From NCBI RefSeq assembly GCF_029633865.1, contig NC_079219.1:50503682-50567681 (forward strand): a stretch of 64,000 nucleotides of DNA, in the 5' to 3' direction. Both the position numbers and the translations under genes were made by a program. Positions 1-17,500 of the stretch are shown piece by piece. A model generated the notes under the pieces. It did no database searches. It was not told the DNA's origin and was given only the letters and a program-made list of their open reading frames with translations. Position 1 is the stretch's first letter; each line of letters opens with the position of its first letter. Source of the stretch: Lampris incognitus. Its lineage: Eukaryota > Chordata > Actinopteri > Lampriformes > Lampridae.

Positions 1-297
1 TTACAAATAAATCATGACAATAGACAAATACCCCCCCCACCCCCAAATTGGATCGTTAGCGATCACGTGTTTTTGAATGTTGAATCGAACCTCCGTTAGC
101 TATCACGTGTTTTTGACATTTTTGTACATTGCACCTCTCCCTTCCCCACTGGACAATGTGCACGTGATGAGGCAATAGATGGTATGTCCTTTCCTCGAGT
201 AGTTTTATTGACAGCTGATGATTGCTTATGGCATGAAACAGGCTTGTACTGTCTCATAGAGAATAGAGAATTTACTTGACTAACTGGATTATATATA

Positions 298-658
298 CTT
301 AGCACAAAAAGTAAGGAAATTTGTGTTTGGTAGATTATTTCTTTGTTGTAACAATGCTTCTTGGCAATAAATCTTATGCAGTTGGAAAGCCTGTTTATTT
401 CCCTTTTAAATGGCGCCACATTTGTAAGGAACATCCATTTGTGGGATGAGCAGCAGAGCTGAGTATGTGGGTTGTGCCCATGAAAAATTTGCCAAATCTT
501 CTCTGCCAATGCCAAACAGCTTATTTTGCTGTTGCTATTGACTCTTGTTTTGCCCAGGTGCTGACAATCAGGTGCCTGATATAAGATTTATTGCCAAGAA
601 GCATTGTTACAACAAAGAAATAATCTACCAAACACAAATTTCCTTACTTTTTGTGCTA

Positions 659-660
<2 letters not shown>
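298..660. repeat. Perfect 80-bp inverted repeat pair
   Basis: The 80 bases at 298-377 are the exact reverse complement of those at 581-660, separated by 203 bases. The right arm runs straight into a (TA)n tract. No transposase reading frame lies between the arms. It could be a small foldback element or a recent inverted duplication. It lies upstream of the first coding exon seen in this window, presumably within an ETS-gene intron. Confidence 0.85.

Positions 661-661
<1 letters not shown>

Positions 662-741
<80 letters not shown>
662..741. repeat. (TA)n microsatellite
   Basis: About 40 uninterrupted TA units follow the right arm of the inverted repeat. The remainder of 1-962 shows no coding exon that I can support. 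Confidence 0.95.
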
Positions 742-748
<7 letters not shown>

Positions 749-962
749 AATTCAAACCTGGGTTGCTGTAATCAGACCTGAACCAAACCACCTGGACATG
801 GCATATTTTAAAATATTTTCCAAATAAAATCAAATCTCTATGTGCAGCTCTAGATCTTTGAAAACTGGAAGTGATGAAATTCTATGTCGTTTTTTTCCCT
901 GCTGCTGGCCCTGCCAGTATTCTGCCATAAGAATCTGAATCCCTCTCATTTGTGTCTTGCAG

Positions 963-7051
<6,089 letters not shown>

Positions 7052-7345
7052 GGGCGGGGCACCTTGCACCACAATGGGTCGAGTTGGAGTCAAATGTGCA
7101 AAGCATGCTTTAAGACTCGTTCACTGCCTACCAAGGATGCATCTGATCCAAGTTCTCCCTGCAACGATCTTCCATAAAATCTGGATTGATAACATAGTGA
7201 TAGAACATCCACTAAGGTTGAAGTCAAAAGAAGTTCCTCGGCAACCATAATTGCATGCCTTAAAAGTTTATTGCGTCTGGGGATTCTAGTGGCTTGTCAT
7301 TATGACTAGATTTGCAGCATACTGTACACACTTAAGAAAAATGCA

Positions 7346-7795
7346 GTTGGGCGTATGGGTAGTGTAGCGGTCTATTCCGTTGCCTACCAAGACAGGGATC
7401 GCCTATTCGAATCCCTGTGTTACCTCCGGCTTGGTCGGGCGTCCCTACGGACACAATTGGCCGTGTCTGCGAGTGGGAAGTCGGATGTGGGTGTGTGTCC
7501 TGGTCACCGCACTAGCACCTCCTCTGGTCAGTCGGGGCGCCTGTTCAGGGGGGGAAGGGGGAACTGGGGGGAATAGCGTGATCCTCCCATACGCTACGTC
7601 CCCCTGGTGAAACTCCTCACTGTCGGGTGAAAAGAAGTGGCTGCTGACTCCACATGTATGGGAGGAGGCATGTGGTAGTCTGCAGCCCTCCCCGGATCAG
7701 CAGAGGGGGTGGAGCAGCGACCGGGACGGCTCAAAAAATAGGGTAATTGGCCAAGTACAATTGGGGAGAAAAAGGGGTAAAATCACCCCCCCTCC
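7346..7795 (+). mobile_element. tRNA-derived SINE, family A
   Basis: A ~430-bp unit whose head is tRNA-like (TAGTGTAGCGGTCTATTCCG region, then a B-box-like TATTCGAATCCC). Its tail is GTACAATTGGGGAGAAAAAGG. Related copies occur at 10473-10900, 47095-47540 and 62327-62735, which defines a family within this window. This copy sits in the 3' UTR of the ETS gene. Confidence 0.7.
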
Positions 7796-7892
7796 CCAAA
7801 AAAAGACGCACAAATAATAGCAGCATTGGAAGAAACAACAAGTCATCATGTTTATGGTTGAAATGTTATTTTTTAACATTTATATTGCAGCG

Positions 7893-8037
7893 AACTCGGG
7901 GGCAGTCGAGAACCGCCACAGCTGGGACGCGACCCGTGTCTCCCACACCACAGGCGACAACGTTAACCAGTTGACTAAAGGGTCCGGCCCGTTAGCCAAG
8001 GGCTACCGAGCCTATTCATCCGTGATCGTTACATTGC
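7893..8037 (-). mobile_element. tRNA-derived SINE, family B
   Basis: Reverse-strand copy of a short tRNA-like unit: A-box-like TTAGTCAACTGGTTAACG, B-box-like GGGTCGCGTCCC, then CTGTGGCGGTTC and a GAGTTCGCTGCAA end. Other copies lie at 8050-8240, 36985-37115 and 39885-40027. Confidence 0.65.
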
Positions 8038-8049
8038 CCCCTTCCTTCA

Positions 8050-8240
8050 GGATTCACCACAGCCAGGACGCGAACCTGGGGCTCCCGCACCGCAAGCGAC
8101 AACGTTAACCGGTCGACTAAAGGGGTCAGACCATTTAGTCGACTGGTTAACGGAGTCACCCATGGTGCGGGAGACCCAGGTTCGCGTCCCGACTGTGGCG
8201 GTTCCTGGCTGCCCCCCCCCCCCGAATTTGCTACAATGTA
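8050..8240. mobile_element. Head-to-head pair of family B SINE copies (foldback)
   Basis: Two oppositely oriented family B heads meet around 8112-8128 and form an imperfect palindrome of about 70 bp per arm. Each arm carries the TTAGTCGACTGGTTAACG-like A box and the CCAGGTTCGCG B-box area. The right copy runs on to a GAATTTGCTACAATGTAAC end. Confidence 0.65.
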
Positions 8241-8862
8241 ACAGTGGTTTTCTGCATGTTTTGAGACCTAATGGTATTAACGGCACGTATGTTAAGCCCA
8301 TTCATAATCCTAACGCACAACAGACAGTGTCATGGGTGGCACAAGCGCTTCCCTAGCGCGAGACAAGGTGCTGGTCATGTCCGTCAACTACTGCAACACC
8401 GACGTAGGGAATGCCAAGCTTGAGTTGCGGTGGCCTCCAAGACTTTACTTAATCATCAATCCAGACTTTATTGTAGATCAGTGAGGTGGCTCGACACTGT
8501 TGTTTTGTATAAAATGGCGGTTTAAAATATTGTGGCTTTCTACAAACCAACAAAAGGAAGGTGAGGGCATTCCAGGAATGGAAAACGGTTGTACTTTTTT
8601 ACTTTTCTACTCTTCCTAAATGTATCGTCGGTTGTGGATATGCTGATAATATGATAGTAATATTCTGAATTTAAAACGGTTATTCATTTGTTAGGAAACC
8701 GAGCTTGTGTCTTTTCCATTTGTAAGTACTCTGTTTGGTGGCGGCCGTAAAGATTCCTTGTAAACGAGCCGTCGTGGGTTTTGTTTGGCTAGGTCAGATT
8801 TTCAGTTATGTGCCCTGACACTGTAAAAGTTGAATTGTACAGAATGTTTCATACCATGTAGC

Positions 8863-8868
8863 AATAAA
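8863..8868 (+). terminator. Polyadenylation signal AATAAA, ETS gene
   Basis: AATAAA lies 1.8 kb beyond the ETS stop codon. It is the likeliest end of a 3' UTR (7052 to ~8885) that includes the SINE copies. Other sites are possible. Confidence 0.5.
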
Positions 8869-9167
8869 ACATTTACCCAAGAAGTAATGAATATGGCTTG
8901 GCCCCATAAATGGACTCTTAATGCAGTTATTAGTGAACGCTGGCTGGTAACTTGCCGTTAGGTTTTGCCAGTTTCTCTGCAGCTCTTACACCATTTCATA
9001 CTGGACGTATTATGGAGTGTTTGCTATAGGCTAAAATTAATACTTATTAAAAATTAAATTAAGTCCAAGTAGTTTGTAGGAATGCTGCAATGATGGTTTA
9101 GCAGGCCCATTTAGTAGAAAGGGCAACTTCTTTATACTGAATATTAAAAAGTAGAAATTAAATTAGG

Positions 9168-9376
9168 GGCGGCACAGTGGCACAGTCGCCTCACAGCAAG
9201 AAGGTCCTGGGTTCGATCCCCGGGGTAATCCAGACTTGGGGGGGTCGTCCTCTGTGTGGAGTTTGCATGTTCTCCCTGTGTCTGCGTGGGTTTCCTCCGG
9301 GTGATCCAGTTTCCTCCCACAGTCCAAAGACATGTAGGTTAGGTGTATCGGCCATACTAAATTGTCCCTAGGTGTG

Positions 9377-9410
<34 letters not shown>

Positions 9411-9530
9411 CCCGGTGATGGCCTGGCGGCCTGTCCAGGGCGTCTCCCTGCCTGCCACCCAATGACTGCTGGGATAGGCTCCAGCATCCCGGCGACCCTG
9501 AGTAAGGATAAGCTGTTTGGGTAATGAGTG
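9168..9530 (+). mobile_element. tRNA-derived SINE, family C (ROn-like)
   Basis: Nearly full copy: GGGGCGGCACAGTGGC head, B-box GGGTTCGATCCCCG, body with TGGAGTTTGCATGTTCTCCC, an internal (GT)n, and the ACTGCTGGGATAGGCTCCAG tail. It resembles the fish ROn/HE1-type SINE group from memory. Other copies lie at 12917, 20060 and 23925. Confidence 0.75.
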
Positions 9531-9560
9531 AAATAGAAATGACCCTCCATTTTCTCACGC

Positions 9561-9566
9561 TTTATT
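9561..9566 (-). terminator. Polyadenylation signal, ZP-like gene
   Basis: Minus-strand AATAAA 87 bases past the stop codon at 9653-9655. Very short 3' UTRs are usual for zona pellucida genes. It supports the exon at 9653-10041 as a true terminal exon. Confidence 0.65.
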
Positions 9567-9652
9567 GGTTTGGACTCATTACAAGAGGTGTGTCAAAGTC
9601 AAAGATGGATGAACAGCGCAACTATCTGAGTGTCAGCTTCTAGGTCCAACAG

Positions 9653-10041
9653 TCATTTGTCAAAATCAAAGATCTCTTCGAATATTCTGCGTGGCTCAGT
9701 GACCTCCTCCTTCACCTTCACCTTCTCCTCCACCTCCTCCTCCTCCACCACCACAGCGAAGCCCCTCACACGCTTCCTGTCACCTTCTTCCTCAACCCAC
9801 TTCACACCTCCGCCTCCAAAGGGCCACTCCTCCGACTCCCTGACGCCTTTCGCCTCCTTGGTGACCGCAGTCACCCCTCGTTCCTCCGGCTGTGCCGTCA
9901 CCACGGTTTCTGCCACCTTTTTAGCCACGTTTGCTCTTGTTGTGGCCGTTGGTGGGATCGTCTTCCTCTTTGGAGAAGTGGACTTCACGTCAAACTCGAC
10001 GGTCCACGGTCTGCTACTCACCAGCTTGGTGGCCGGAGAGC
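9653..10041 (-). CDS. Probable last exon of the ZP3-type gene
   Basis: Open for 129 codons including the stop. It has an acceptor (GTGGAAACAG) in the phase left by the candidate exon at 10926-11020, and AATAAA follows 87 bases after the stop. It encodes SSRPWTVEFDVKSTSPKRK, a glutamate/valine/lysine-rich run and a final RRIFEEIFDFDK. Assignment to the ZP gene rests on strand, phase and position, not on a recognised domain. It could belong to a separate minus-strand transcript. Confidence 0.55.
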
Positions 10042-11483
10042 CTGTTTCCACGCAGACAGAATATGCGTGTTAAAGGCCTGATCTGCGATTCATTTTGAAC
10101 GTCTAAAAAATGGAGGCACATCTCAGAATCAGCAATTCTTTACATGCACTAGGCAATTAGCTTGGTGTTGTTGGTACACAGAACAAAAATAAACATATTT
10201 ATAATACACAATCGAAGCGTTTGTACAGATTGAAAATAAGCATTTCATGTCTTTCTTGAGGTTAAGTTGTTGTTCAGCGTCAGTCCTCGTATTAACGAGA
10301 TAAAGCCGTCACACATTATTTCTGATTTTGTGTGTCAAGCTGCTCATGCTGCATTTCTGGGGGTTCGCGATGCATGGCGTCTATGAGCATTACTACAGAG
10401 CGTTGAGGTGATTATAGAACGTGGGGCTTGGATCTCAAACCGGTTTCCTTTTTGTTTTGTTTTTTGGATTTTCCCCCCCTTTTTCTCCCCAGTTGTACTT
10501 GGCCAATTACCCCACTCTTCCTAGTCGTCCCGGTCGCTGTTCCACCCCCTCTGCTGATCCGGGGAGGGCTGCAGACTACCACATGCCTCCTCCGATACAT
10601 GTGGAGTCGCCAGCTGATTCTTTTCACCTGACAGTGAGGAGTTTCACCAGGGAGACGTAGTGCGTGGGAGGATCACACTATTTCCCCCAGTCCCCTCCCC
10701 CGAACAGGCGCCCCAACCAACCAGAGGAGGCACTAGTGCAGTGACCAGGACCCACACCCACATCCGGCCTCCCACCCACAGACACGGCCAGTTGTGTCTG
10801 TAGGGACGCCCGATCAAGCCGGAGGTAACACAGGGATTCCAACCGGCGATCCCCTTGTTGGTAGGCAACGGAATAGACCGCCACACCACCGGGACACCCC
10901 GAGCCCTGTTTCTGATTCGGTCTACTCATCGATACAGATGTACTGCAGCTGCATGGCACCGCTATCATGTAATCACACCTTCCCACGAATTCCAGCTCAG
11001 CGTAAGAGGTAAAAATGTGACTGCAATTTGGGGTTGATAGTATAGGGACGACTCTTGGGTTCACAGTTGAATTAAGGATTGCACCTTCAAATCTCAGTGC
11101 CTTTGGTCTTTTATCATGATGGGGATAACCACCCCAGTTACACAGACAAAACATGCATGCACAACTTATTCGTCAGTCCTAAAATACACAGATTGTTCAT
11201 GTTCTGTCAGATGCATGTGTTATGTCAACTTATAAAATAAATGAGGATGTGATTGAGGACATCTGCTGACATCAAATTTTAGCCAAGATGTACACTAGCA
11301 CTCATCAGCCAGACTTGCGGATCCTTGCTCTGACCTCAGCAAATCCATACAGAAATTTAGCCACCTCTAATTTGACACCTAAACATGACCGCTTCTAACC
11401 TTATATCAAAACTAACCATCTCTAAGCTAATAGTATTAAAGCGGATGATCTGAGCGGATGTCCTGAATGATGTCCTCATTCAT

Positions 11484-11531
<48 letters not shown>

Positions 11532-14500
11532 TCGGCTGCTCCCGTTAGGGGTCGCCACAGCGGATCATCCGTTTCCATTTCTTCCTGTCTTCTGCGTCTT
11601 CCTCTGTCATACCAGCCATCTGCATGTCCTCCCTCACCACATCCATAAACCTCCTCTTTGGCCTTCCTCTTCTCCTCTTCCCTGGCAGCTCCATATTCAG
11701 CATCCTTCTCCCAATATACTCAGCATCTCTCCTCCACACATGTCCAAGCCATCTCATTCTTGCCTCTCTTGCTTTGTCTCCAAACCGTCCAACCTGAGCG
11801 GTCCCTCTAATATAATCGTTCCTAATCCTGTCCTTCTTCGTTACTCCCAGTGAAAATCTTTGCATCTTCAACTCCACCACCTCCAGCTCCGCCTCCTGTC
11901 TTTTCATCAGTGTCACTGTCTCCAAACCATATAACATAGCTGGTCTCACAACCATCTTGTAAACTTTCCCTTTAACTCTTGCTGGTACCCTTCTGTCGCA
12001 AATCACTCCTGACACTCTTCTCCACCCACTCCACCCTGCCTGCACTCTCTTTTTCACCTCTCTTCTGCACTTCCCATTACTTTGAACAGTTGACCCCAAG
12101 TATTTAAACTCATATGCCTTCGTCACCTCTACTTCTTGCATCCTCACCATTCCACTGTCCTCCCTCTCATTCACGCATATGTATTCTATCTTGCTCCTAC
12201 TGAATTTCATTCCTCTTCTCTCCAGTGCATACCTCCACCTCTCCAGGCTCTCCTCCACCTGCACCCTACTCTCACTACAGATCACAATGTCATCCACAAA
12301 CATCATAGTCCATGGAGACTCCTGTCTGATCTCGTATGTCAACCTGTCTACCACCATTGCAAATAAGAAAGGGCTCAGAGCCGATCCTTGATGTAATCCC
12401 ACCTCCACCTTGAACCCATCTGTCATTCCAACCACACACCTCACCACTGTCACACTGCCCTCATACATATCCTGCACCACTCCTACATACTTCTCTGCAA
12501 CTCCTGACTTTCTCATACAATACCACACCTCCTCTCTCGGCACCCTGTCTTATGCTTTCTCTAAATCCACAAAGACACAATGTAACTCCTTCTGACCTTC
12601 TCTATACGTCTCAATCAACATTCTCAAAGCAAACATCACATCTGTGGTGCTCTTTCGTGACATGAAACCATACTGCTGCTCGCTAATCATCACCTCTCCT
12701 CTTAACCTAGCTTCTATTACTCTTTCCCATATCTTCATCTTTCCCGTCTCATCATCATGATGAATGAGATGTCCTAATTCATCAATACATGGAAATGCAT
12801 TGTATGCATGTAACTGAACATGATTTGTTGAAAATATAGTCTTGTGAGGCCAGATGTATTATAGTCTTGTGAGGCCAGATGTACCGAAGTGTATGTGTAA
12901 ATAAGCACTAACCACTGGGCACGGTGGCCCAGTGGTTAGCGTCCTCACAGCAAGAAGGTCCTGGGTTTGAACCCCAGGCTGTCCCTGATCCTTTCTGTGT
13001 GCAGTTTGCGTGTTCTCCCCTTGTCTGTCTAAGTTTCCTCCGGGTGCTCCGGTTTCCTCCCACCATCAAAAAGACATGCATGTTAGCGTTAATACTCCTG
13101 TCTGTGCCCCTGAACAAGGCAATGGAAAGAGGAACTGGAGTTGGTCCTTGGGCGCTGCAGCTGCCCACTGCTCCTAAACAATAGGATGGGTTACATGCAG
13201 AACAAATTTTTCATTGTAATCTCTACAACGACAAAATAAAGTGGCTTTCTTCTTCTTTCTTCATATATGCGTAAATTCTCGGGGAACTACAAATAAGTTG
13301 TATATGAACATTTTCTACATGTGTCAGCATAACACATGCTAATTTGTGCCTTTGTCTTTAGCATCGTACAGTACTTTACATTTCTAGCCTGGCTATCCAG
13401 TGGTTCTTGGAATGATACAGACTTTCAACTGAGGCCCGCCTATTGTAACAATAACACATTCGCCAGCACGAGCCTACATTACAGTGTGCTCATTTGTCCA
13501 ATATAGGTGGGTGTATCTGATATCGCCATGTTGATGTGGTTCCTACACCATCATAATTAATGTTGCTCCAGGACCATCATTCAACTGGCCAATCACGTTG
13601 TTGCGCGGTCGTGCCTATGTGAGTCGGTGAAAAAGACGGTTGTGGGTTAGCTATCGGTTAGATTGAGGTAAGTATTAGGTTAAGGTTGAGGTTATGTTAG
13701 CGTCTTTTTCCTCGTGTCGCTAAGGCACAGTATCACAACAACGTGATTGGTCCATTGCAATGGTGGTCCTGGAGCGACATTAACTATGAAGTCGTGGGAA
13801 CAACACCAACACGGCGATATCAGATAGTGTGATATAGGTGGGAGCCGATTCACACCAAGCTGTGTACACGACAACCTTATCTGGGCTGTAACATCCCATA
13901 TTACTGTCCAGATCTGGTTTGAGCACACTCAGACAGCGTGAGTAACACAACCGTCCTGGTCTGGACTTTCACACTAAGCAGAGCAGTGTTTCGCCTTTAA
14001 TAATACCCATCAACCCACGTATTTTCATGGTGGGAGCGGTGTTGAGTTGGTAAGGGAAGGAGATAAGGAGGTTATGATGACTCACCGGCAGAGGCCATTG
14101 AGTCACATTTGGAGTCACAGCAGGAACACACTGAAGCTGGACCGTACAACTCCTTCCATCTGAGAAGATCAAACCAGCCAGATAAGGATCAGCATGAGGA
14201 CATTCAGAAGCTCAAAGCTGAACTCAAGAGTTTTCTGTGTAAATAAACATGGGTTTGTTAACGTCCCTAATTTCACTCATGCAGATATAGTTGTTATGTA
14301 TGTTGTTAGACCCCACTGACTTTGTTGACAAAAGTTGTCATCTTCAAATATCTCTGGAAAATCTCAATATTTACAAGGCTCCAATGTGTACATCTGAATT
14401 TCAGAACAGCGGCTTGGAGAGGAAGCTCCTGTGATGTTGATAGTTTTTGTTTCCCTAGGACATCTTGATTTACTTTCAAAGTAATTAAAGTTGGGGCTGT

Positions 14501-17500
14501 TATTGCAGCAACAACTGTAAAATGATTTATAATTATTAACTACTACTACTACTTTCAGCTGCTCCTGTCGCCATGGAGGATCATCAGTTTCCATCTCTTC
14601 CTGTCCTCTGCATCTTCCTCTGTCATGCCAGCCACCTGCATGTCCTCCCTCACCACATCCATAAACCTCCTCTTTGGCCTTCCTCTTTTCCTCCTGCCTG
14701 GCAGCTCCATATTCAGCATCCTTCTCCCAATATACCCAGCATCTCTCCTCCACACATGTCCAAACCAAATCAATCTTGCCTCTCTTGCTTTGTCTCCAAA
14801 CCATCCAACCTGAGCTGCCCCTCTAATATAATCATTCCTAATCCTGTTCTTCTTCATCACTCCCAATGAAAATCTTAGCATCTTCAACTCTGCCACCTCC
14901 AGCTCCAATTCCTGTCTTTTCGTCAGTGCCACTGTCTCCAAACCATATAACATAGCTGGTCTCACAACCATCTTGTGAACCTTCCCTTTAACTCTTGCTG
15001 GTACCCTTCTGTCGCAAATCACTCCTGACACTCTCCTCCACCCACTCCACCCTGCCTGCAATCTCTTCTTCACCTTTCTTCTGCACTCCCCGTTACTTTT
15101 ACTACTTTTACTATTTTATAATAACCGAATGATGACAAACCTGTATCTAGGGTTCTTTCTAGTCATAGCTTGACAGATTTGTATCATGACCACGCAACCA
15201 TATAGTTTTTCAGCAGGGTTATTTATAATCCATGTCAAAGTAACTGATGAGTCTCAAAGGCAAATTAGCTTAAGTCATTTTTTTTAGTTTGAACGGAATA
15301 ATTTAATGACACAGAGGTCACCATTAATTGCCACCATAATGTTTTTTGTTATGGTACGGAGACCCACTTTGCTCAGTAGCGCTACAAATGGCCAAAAACT
15401 CTGCAATTCATCTTCAGCTAGAGTTCGGTAGTGTAGTTCTTTGGCTCTCATTTAAATAAATAAATAAAAACGAGCTCACCTTCCTTCTTTGGTGTCGTAG
15501 TTACAGGACTTGGCCACTGGAGAAGGGACAGAGCTGCCTACCGACATGGTGCAATGCATGTAAAGTTGCTGTGGGGAGATGACATTCAGGTACGAGTAGC
15601 AGGTGAGAAGGTAACCCCCCCCCCCAAATTCATTACCTCAACCCCTCTATTTATACTGCATTTAACAACCCTGTAGGCCCAGTAAAGAAATATGCAGCTA
15701 ACAAAACATTTGCATGAAAAGGGGAAAAAAAATCAAATGTGAAGAAAAGTGTCTCTGGTTAAGAATAATAGTGATAACAAAAAGACAAAAACAAACAAAA
15801 CAAAAACTAATGAACATGTCATCATTCCTTACCTTCCCAGTCATCCCTCTGAATAAGAATGCATCCACAGTAAATCTCACCAAGTTCTTTTTGTATGGGA
15901 TGAACATGGAGCGACCCCCTTTGCTTTCAACCATGCATCTGCTCAGAGCACAAACAACAGGCACGTCTGATAACGTGGTGCTGCTATCCGGAGCCCCTGC
16001 CCCAACTCTGTCTTGCCCCTGCCCATCTCTGTCTTGCCCCCGCCCAACTCTGCACGCCTGTCTTTTCTTTGCATGGCTGGCCTGAGTGCAAAGCAAACTC
16101 TTAAGCCACGCACCATCAAAATCCATGGGACAACAACAAAAGTGTATATTGCTCTTGTGAATGAGACTCCAAATACTGAAGAAGACATGATTAGTTTTCT
16201 AGCTTTCAGTTTTCCTTCAAAACCATCATCATGACAAAAATACAGTGATTACAAAACACAGCGACTACAAAAATACAGCGATAAAATCTACTACTTATAT
16301 CCACAGGCGTGCTAGTTGATTTATATTGCTGAAGCCATTAAGGAAGGTCTCAGTAGGGGAGATGGCGGACAGGTATCCGGGTGTCTTCTTTCCATTAAGT
16401 AAGCTATAATAGGGTCGTTAACTTCATTAGATACATTACCCGAAGTTTTCAATGACTGGGAACTGAGGCATCGAAGTGTACGACTTCTTCAGGGTTGCAT
16501 AGCAGGAGTTGATGTACAGCCTTTCGTCTGCGGTCATGGATGGACCCTCAGCCTGGAAGTACATCGGCTTTCCAATCAAATACTGACTGGATGGGGAAAG
16601 CCTTTTCCACTGAGCTGAAACACAAACAGGACCATGTTTAGATATTCAAAACAACAGCAGCTTAGCACCACTTGCTTTCATTCATTGTATCAGCTCCCAG
16701 ATAGCATCCGGATGTGGGCCACTTCAGGCAGTGATGCGGCACTGATGGCCTTCTTCTGGCCCTGACAAAATGGATGCGAGCCTGAAGTGGCCCACATGTA
16801 TAATAGCAAATATGGCCCAGATATGCCAAATCAAATGCGGGCCTTTTTTTGGCAAAGATGCGGTGCTCTCGACAACATGTGATCTGGATGTGACCCTGAA
16901 GTGGCCCGTGTGGTAAATGGTGAATATGGCCCAAATATCACTAAACAAATATGGGCCACCTTTGGCAAACATGTGGCACTGCTATGGCTTGGTTCTGGCC
17001 CAGATCTGGCAAACAGCAGCGGACCTCCAAAGTGCCATCATTCCACGCGGTATGTGGGCCGGATGAAAGAAAGACAAAAGTCGGGTGTGGGACGGGTCCG
17101 GGCCACAGCAATTTTGCTATCTGGGCTGGACACCGGTTATGGCTGGCCAGGGGTATAAAAGCAAATTAAACGACCGCTCAGGTTATGTTCAGACTGGCAG
17201 GTCAAATCTGATTTTTGGCATATTGGAATCAGATGCTTTTATCAAATCTAGACAGGAAAAAACAAAACAACACATGAAAACTTGATTTTTTACATATCAG
17301 ATTTAAACCACTTTCATGGGAGTTTGAAACGCGATTCAAATCTAATTTTCCAGCCTGGCCACATAAAATGGATTTTAAACTCTCCTGTACGACACTCGCA
17401 ACGCTGACAGCCGCTCACTGTACAACGATGGCGGCCGTGACCGGAAGAACCGTGGAAGCAGACATCACCCCCCCCCCCCCCCCGCGCGCCCCCTCCATAG

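Noticed and set aside
9630-10073. 147-codon plus-strand open frame (Ser/Thr/Pro-rich)
   Set aside because: It is the complement of the acidic minus-strand exon, which has an acceptor, stop and poly(A) signal. The plus frame has none.
10678-11154. 158-codon minus-strand open frame as a single gene
   Set aside because: Its C-terminal half is family A SINE sequence. Only the 10926-11020 portion is kept, as a possible ZP exon.
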